A stretch of DNA of 64,000 bases from Paenibacillus sp. BIC5C1. Its GTDB lineage: Bacteria; Bacillota; Bacilli; Paenibacillales; Paenibacillaceae. The stretch's first letter is position 1. The number at the start of each line of letters is the position of its first letter. The stretch covers positions 5,084,001 through 5,148,000 of the forward strand of contig NZ_CP135922.1 in NCBI RefSeq assembly GCF_032399705.1, read 5' to 3'. Positions 62,672 through 64,000 of this stretch are shown here, piece after piece. The notes beneath the pieces are model-generated. The model made no database searches. It worked only from the letters and a program-made list of their open reading frames with translations, and was not told the DNA's origin. Made by a program: the position numbers and the translations under genes.

Positions 62672-64000
62672 TTAATCATCAATTTTCAGCACCGCCATGA
62701 ACGCTTCCTGCGGAACCTCTACGTTACCAACCTGCTTCATCCGCTTCTTACCTTCCTTCTGCTTCTCGAGCAGTTTCCGTTTCCGCGAGATGTCACCGCC
62801 ATAACACTTGGCAAGTACGTTTTTACGCATTGCTTTTACCGTTTCACGAGCTACAACTTTGGTACCCACAGATGCTTGGATCGGCACCTCGAACATTTGC
62901 CGTGGAATCAGCTCGCGCAGCTTCTCACAGATAATGCGTCCGCGGTTATACGCACGGTCACGGTGAACGATGAAGGACAAGGCATCGACTTGCTCACCAT
63001 TAAGCAAGATATCCATTTTCGCCAGATTAGACTGACGATAACCGGACAGCTCGTAGTCGAAGGATGCATATCCTTTGGTGCTTGATTTCAATTGATCGAA
63101 GAAGTCATATACAATCTCGGACAACGGGATCTCATACGTAATGGTAACCCGAGTTGTGTCCAAATATTCCATATTCACATATTCACCGCGTTTATTCTGA
63201 CAAAGCTCCATAATGGTACCTACATAATCATTTGGTACGATAATCGAAGCTTTAACATACGGTTCTTCAACGTAATCAATTCTTCCCACCTCAGGATAGT
63301 TGGATGGGTTGTCAATCTGCATAACTTCACCATTGGTCAACGTCACGTGGTAAATTACGCTTGGTGCAGTCGTAATCAGTGGAATATTGAACTCACGCTC
63401 AATCCGCTCCTGGATAACATCCATGTGAAGCAATCCAAGGAATCCGCAACGGAATCCAAAACCGAGTGCACTGGAAGTCTCCGGCTCAAAGCTGAGTGAA
63501 GCATCGTTCAACTGCAATTTCTCCAACGCTTCACGCAGGTTAACATAATCCGATGTTTCAATCGGATAGAGACCGCAGTATACCATTGGATTAATTTTGC
63601 GGTAACCCGGCAAAGGTTCAGGTGTTGGATTTTTGGCATCTGTCACCGTATCCCCGACTTGTGTATCGCCTACATGACGGATACCTGCAACGATAAATCC
63701 AACATCACCGACGTTCAGCTCGTCCACGATAGTCATGCGAGGTTTGAACGCTCCAACCTCAATGACTTCAAAAGTTTTGCCTGTTGCCATCATTTTGATT
63801 TTGGAACCTGATTTGATCTTGCCGTCTACAACACGTACGTAAACAATTACCCCTTTGTACGGGTCATAGTGAGAGTCAAAAATCAGCGCTTTCAAAGGCT
63901 GGTCCGGATCACCTTGTGGAGCTGGTACACTTTGCACGACTTGCTCCAGAATCTCTTTGATACCAATTCCCGCTTTGGCTGAAGCCAAAACCGCATTGCT
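62672..64000 (-). CDS. lepA: Elongation factor 4 (LepA), N-terminal part outside window
   Basis: The window holds the C-terminal 443 residues or so of LepA, a ribosomal back-translocase-like GTPase. The G domain is beyond the edge except for its last part ([20 protein letters not shown]). Domain II ([20 protein letters not shown]), domain III ([20 protein letters not shown]), the EF-G-like domain V and the LepA-specific C-terminal domain ([20 protein letters not shown], then [20 protein letters not shown]) are present. The last 12 bp inverted repeat begins 2 bp past the stop. Confidence 0.97.
   Translation of the reverse strand, partial: SNAVLASAKAGIGIKEILEQVVQSVPAPQGDPDQPLKALIFDSHYDPYKGVIVYVRVVDGKIKSGSKIKMMATGKTFEVIEVGAFKPRMTIVDELNVGDVGFIVAGIRHVGDTQVGDTVTDAKNPTPEPLPGYRKINPMVYCGLYPIETSDYVNLREALEKLQLNDASLSFEPETSSALGFGFRCGFLGLLHMDVIQERIEREFNIPLITTAPSVIYHVTLTNGEVMQIDNPSNYPEVGRIDYVEEPYVKASIIVPNDYVGTIMELCQNKRGEYVNMEYLDTTRVTITYEIPLSEIVYDFFDQLKSSTKGYASFDYELSGYRQSNLAKMDILLNGEQVDALSFIVHRDRAYNRGRIICEKLRELIPRQMFEVPIQASVGTKVVARETVKAMRKNVLAKCYGGDISRKRKLLEKQKEGKKRMKQVGNVEVPQEAFMAVLKIDD

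Overview
The window reads as the core chromosome of a low-to-mid GC, endospore-forming Firmicute, most likely Paenibacillus. Supporting signs are the Bacillus-like gene order around sigA-dnaG, era, dnaK and lepA, sporulation genes (yqfC, yqfD, a CotD-like coat protein), strong AGGAGG-type ribosome binding sites with frequent TTG and GTG starts, a glycine T-box and a CIRCE element. Nearly all genes lie on the minus strand. The plus-strand exceptions are a subtilase, an aminotransferase and a Na/Pi transporter.

Layout, left to right. (1) 1-10 kb, accessory: end of thiI with its cysteine desulfurase partner, a lytic transglycosylase, small DUF proteins, a secreted S8 protease, a CotD-like protein, and a divergent MocR regulator/aminotransferase pair with repeated operators. 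(2) 10-20 kb: RNase P RNA (a type A form), Nif3-like protein, trmK, sigA, dnaG, yqxD, glyS-glyQ behind a T-box. (3) 20-33 kb: recO, yqzL, era, cdd, dgkA, ybeY, pgpH, phoH, yqfD, yqfC, then floA/nfeD behind a sigma-W-type promoter, yqeY and rpsU, HIT protein. (4) 33-48.6 kb: DNA-repair block addB-addA-sbcD-sbcC plus an RlmI-type methyltransferase. (5) 48.6-64 kb: yqeW-like transporter, Nudix, mtaB, rsmE, M50 protease, prmA, a small paralogous gene pair, the hrcA-grpE-dnaK-dnaJ heat-shock operon under CIRCE, an ArgR-box-linked acetyltransferase, hemW and the end of lepA.

Functionally the window is mostly information processing (transcription, replication priming, tRNA charging, rRNA/tRNA modification, ribosome maturation), recombination repair and protein folding. 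No CRISPR array, prophage, IS element or tRNA gene was seen.

The most unusual signal is a dispersed 150-151 bp imperfect palindrome present in three full intergenic copies (22355-22504, 48168-48318, 54858-55007) and one apparent fragment. Its arms change by compensatory substitutions between copies, which points to selection on a folded structure, either RNA or cruciform DNA. I do not recognise it as a named family.
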